From Spirochaetaceae bacterium (lineage in GTDB: Bacteria > Spirochaetota > Spirochaetia > DSM-2461), in assembly GCA_003246505.1 (NCBI GenBank), contig QKAI01000412.1, forward strand, positions 1 through 6,741: a stretch of 6,741 bases of DNA, given 5' to 3'. Made by a program: the position numbers and the translations under genes. Under the pieces are notes generated by a model. It was given only the letters and a program-made list of their open reading frames with translations, did not search any database and had not been told where the DNA came from. Positions 5,216 to 6,741 of this stretch are shown one piece after another (the first letter of the stretch is position 1; each line of letters opens with the position of its first letter).

Positions 5216-6741
5216 ATGACCAACTCCTTCAAAGATTTACTCTGGAAGCTGAAAATGCTCAGAAAAGAGCCGGTTCTGCTGATCTTCATTATCCTGCTCC
5301 TCCTCCTCCTGACCCTTTTCGTCATCTATCCCCTCATCATGATCCTGAGGTACAGCATCACCTCCGAGGAGGGACGCCTCTCCCTGGGCACGGTCCTGGG
5401 GGTACTGAAAAACCGGTCCTACCGGGTCACCTTTTTCAACAGCATAAAACTGGGGGCGGTCTCAGCGGTGATCGCCACGGTCATCGGATATATCTTCGCC
5501 TTCACCATCACCCGGACGGCGGCCCCCTTCAAGGGATTCCTCAAGACCATGGCCACCCTGCCCGTCATCTCACCCCCCTTCGTGCTCTCCCTCTCCATCA
5601 TCTTTCTCTTCGGGCGGAAGGGGCTCATCACCAACGGGCTTCTGGGAATCACCGATTTCAACGTCTACGGCATGCACAGCCTCATCCTGGTCCAGTCCCT
5701 CTCCTTTTTCCCCGTGGCCTACCTGACCCTATCGGGCATCCTCCAGGCGATCGACTCCTCCGTGGAGGACGCGGCCCTGAACCTGGGCGCTTCCCGGTGG
5801 AAGATCTTCTGGACCGTCACCTTTCCCCTCTCCCTGCCGGGCATATTCAGCGCCCTTCTCCTGGTCTTCATCCAGTCCCTTCAGGATTTCAGCAACCCCG
5901 CGGTCATCGGGGGGGGATTCCCCACCCTGGGGGTGGAAGCCTACCGGGTCATCACGGGAATGTACGACCTGAGGACCGGATCCATCCTGTCCATCATGCT
6001 GCTCGTCCCCAGCCTCATCGCCTTTCTCCTGCAGAAGTACTGGGTCAGCGGGAAGGGTTTCGTCACCGTCACGGGCAAGCCCTCACAGAACAGGGCCCAG
6101 CTGGAGGAGAGGCATATCGTCATTCCCCTCATCACCTTCTGCCTCCTCTTCAGCGGCGTCATCATCCTTTTCTACGGGACGGTGATCGCCGGGGCCTTCG
6201 TCAAGGTCTGGGGCATCAACTACGCCCCCACCCTGGACCACTTCAGGTACGTCCTATCCATCGGGTTCAAGCCCCTGAGGAACGCGGTGCTCCTGGGGGT
6301 CATCGCCACCCCCCTCACCGGTCTGACCGGCATGGCCATCGCCTTCCTCACCGTGCGCAAGAGCTTCATAGGCAAGGGCTACATGAGCCTGGCCTCCCTT
6401 CTCACCTTCGCCCTGCCCGGCACGGTGGTGGGCATCAGCTTCATCCTGGCCTTCAACGACAGGCCCTTCCTCCTCACGGGTACCGCCCTGATCCTGGTCT
6501 GCGTCTTCGTCTTCCGGAATCTGCCCGTGGGCATAGAGGGGGCCACGTCGGCCCTGAAGCAGATCGACCCCTCCATAGAGGAGGCGGCGGTGAATATGGG
6601 GGCCAACAGCTTCCAGACCTTCTTCCACGTGACCCTGCCCCTCATAAAGGGGGCCTTCTTCTCCGGCCTGGTCTACTCCTTCGTGAGGGCCATGACCGCA
6701 GTCAGCGCCATCATCTTCCTGGTGTCCGCCCGGTGGAACGT
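5216..6741 (+). CDS. ABC importer permease, fused two-domain FbpB-like type (partial, 3' end outside window)
   Basis: An open frame of 508 codons runs off the window end; related permeases are usually around 540-560 residues, so only the last part is missing. This is the inner-membrane channel of the importer. It contains two BPD_transp_1-type domains in one chain. Each carries an EAA loop that docks on the ATPase: EDAALNLGASRWKIF (184-198) and EEAAVNMGANSFQTFF (455-470), both followed by a T-(F/L)-PL motif. Hydrophobic segments are visible near 19-44, 75-98, 113-133, 155-175, 205-222, 255-272, 303-326, 356-380, 392-413, 422-440 and 478-503. The PVISPPFVLSLSIIFLFGRKG stretch (116-136) is typical of iron(III)-type permeases. 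The ATG at 5216 has CAGGAA (5205-5210) 5 nt upstream. It sits 66 nt after the binding-protein gene and should be cotranscribed with it. An ATPase gene is expected downstream. The fused layout supports the ferric/AfuA-like assignment; substrate not proven. Confidence 0.9.
   Translation, partial: MTNSFKDLLWKLKMLRKEPVLLIFIILLLLLLTLFVIYPLIMILRYSITSEEGRLSLGTVLGVLKNRSYRVTFFNSIKLGAVSAVIATVIGYIFAFTITRTAAPFKGFLKTMATLPVISPPFVLSLSIIFLFGRKGLITNGLLGITDFNVYGMHSLILVQSLSFFPVAYLTLSGILQAIDSSVEDAALNLGASRWKIFWTVTFPLSLPGIFSALLLVFIQSLQDFSNPAVIGGGFPTLGVEAYRVITGMYDLRTGSILSIMLLVPSLIAFLLQKYWVSGKGFVTVTGKPSQNRAQLEERHIVIPLITFCLLFSGVIILFYGTVIAGAFVKVWGINYAPTLDHFRYVLSIGFKPLRNAVLLGVIATPLTGLTGMAIAFLTVRKSFIGKGYMSLASLLTFALPGTVVGISFILAFNDRPFLLTGTALILVCVFVFRNLPVGIEGATSALKQIDPSIEEAAVNMGANSFQTFFHVTLPLIKGAFFSGLVYSFVRAMTAVSAIIFLVSARWN

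Noticed and set aside
6254..6645. Two overlapping minus-strand open frames near the end
   Set aside because: They lie opposite the second domain of the permease, which is clearly coding on the + strand with an intact EAA loop.

Overview
The window reads as a chromosomal segment of a GC-rich Gram-negative-type bacterium with AT-rich intergenic DNA. All convincing genes lie on the + strand. Spirochaetota is my best guess, from the overall style of the EttA and of the exported proteins, but nothing here proves it. The window ends inside a permease gene.

Region 1 (1-3237) is a three-gene cluster. A consensus-like promoter (29-57) sits in very AT-rich DNA. It drives a DUF4097-type beta-repeat protein (82-1038), followed by a DUF2089-type zinc-ribbon/HTH protein (1086-1448) and the ABC-F translation factor EttA (1503-3185). 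The first two proteins share the same short helical motif (EIL..I.EGKI..EE..), N-terminal in one and C-terminal in the other, so they probably work as a pair. EttA may be read from the upstream promoter, but it also has its own -35/-10 pair placed so that transcription would begin at or next to its ATG, which predicts a leaderless mRNA. An intrinsic terminator (3210-3237) closes the unit.

Region 2 (3238-3853) is a single gene with its own sigma70-type promoter. It encodes a 177-residue exported protein of unknown function, perhaps a small outer-membrane barrel. Its base composition is clearly lower in GC than its neighbours.

Region 3 (3854-6741) is an ABC importer operon of the ferric iron / AfuA / FbpAB type: a periplasmic binding protein (4091-5149), a strong hairpin, then a fused two-domain permease (5216 to beyond the window end). 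The ATPase gene is expected downstream but is not in view. The 237-bp control region holds a TTTACA-17-TATTAT promoter, a perfect 26-bp palindrome lying across the predicted transcription start, and further upstream a 15-bp element matching 12 of 14 positions of the Fur 7-1-7 consensus. This suggests a tightly controlled uptake system.

No RNA genes, mobile elements, CRISPR arrays or origins were seen. No wholly new system is evident. The most interesting points are the palindromic operator of the transporter, the possible leaderless ettA, and the DUF2089/DUF4097 pair.
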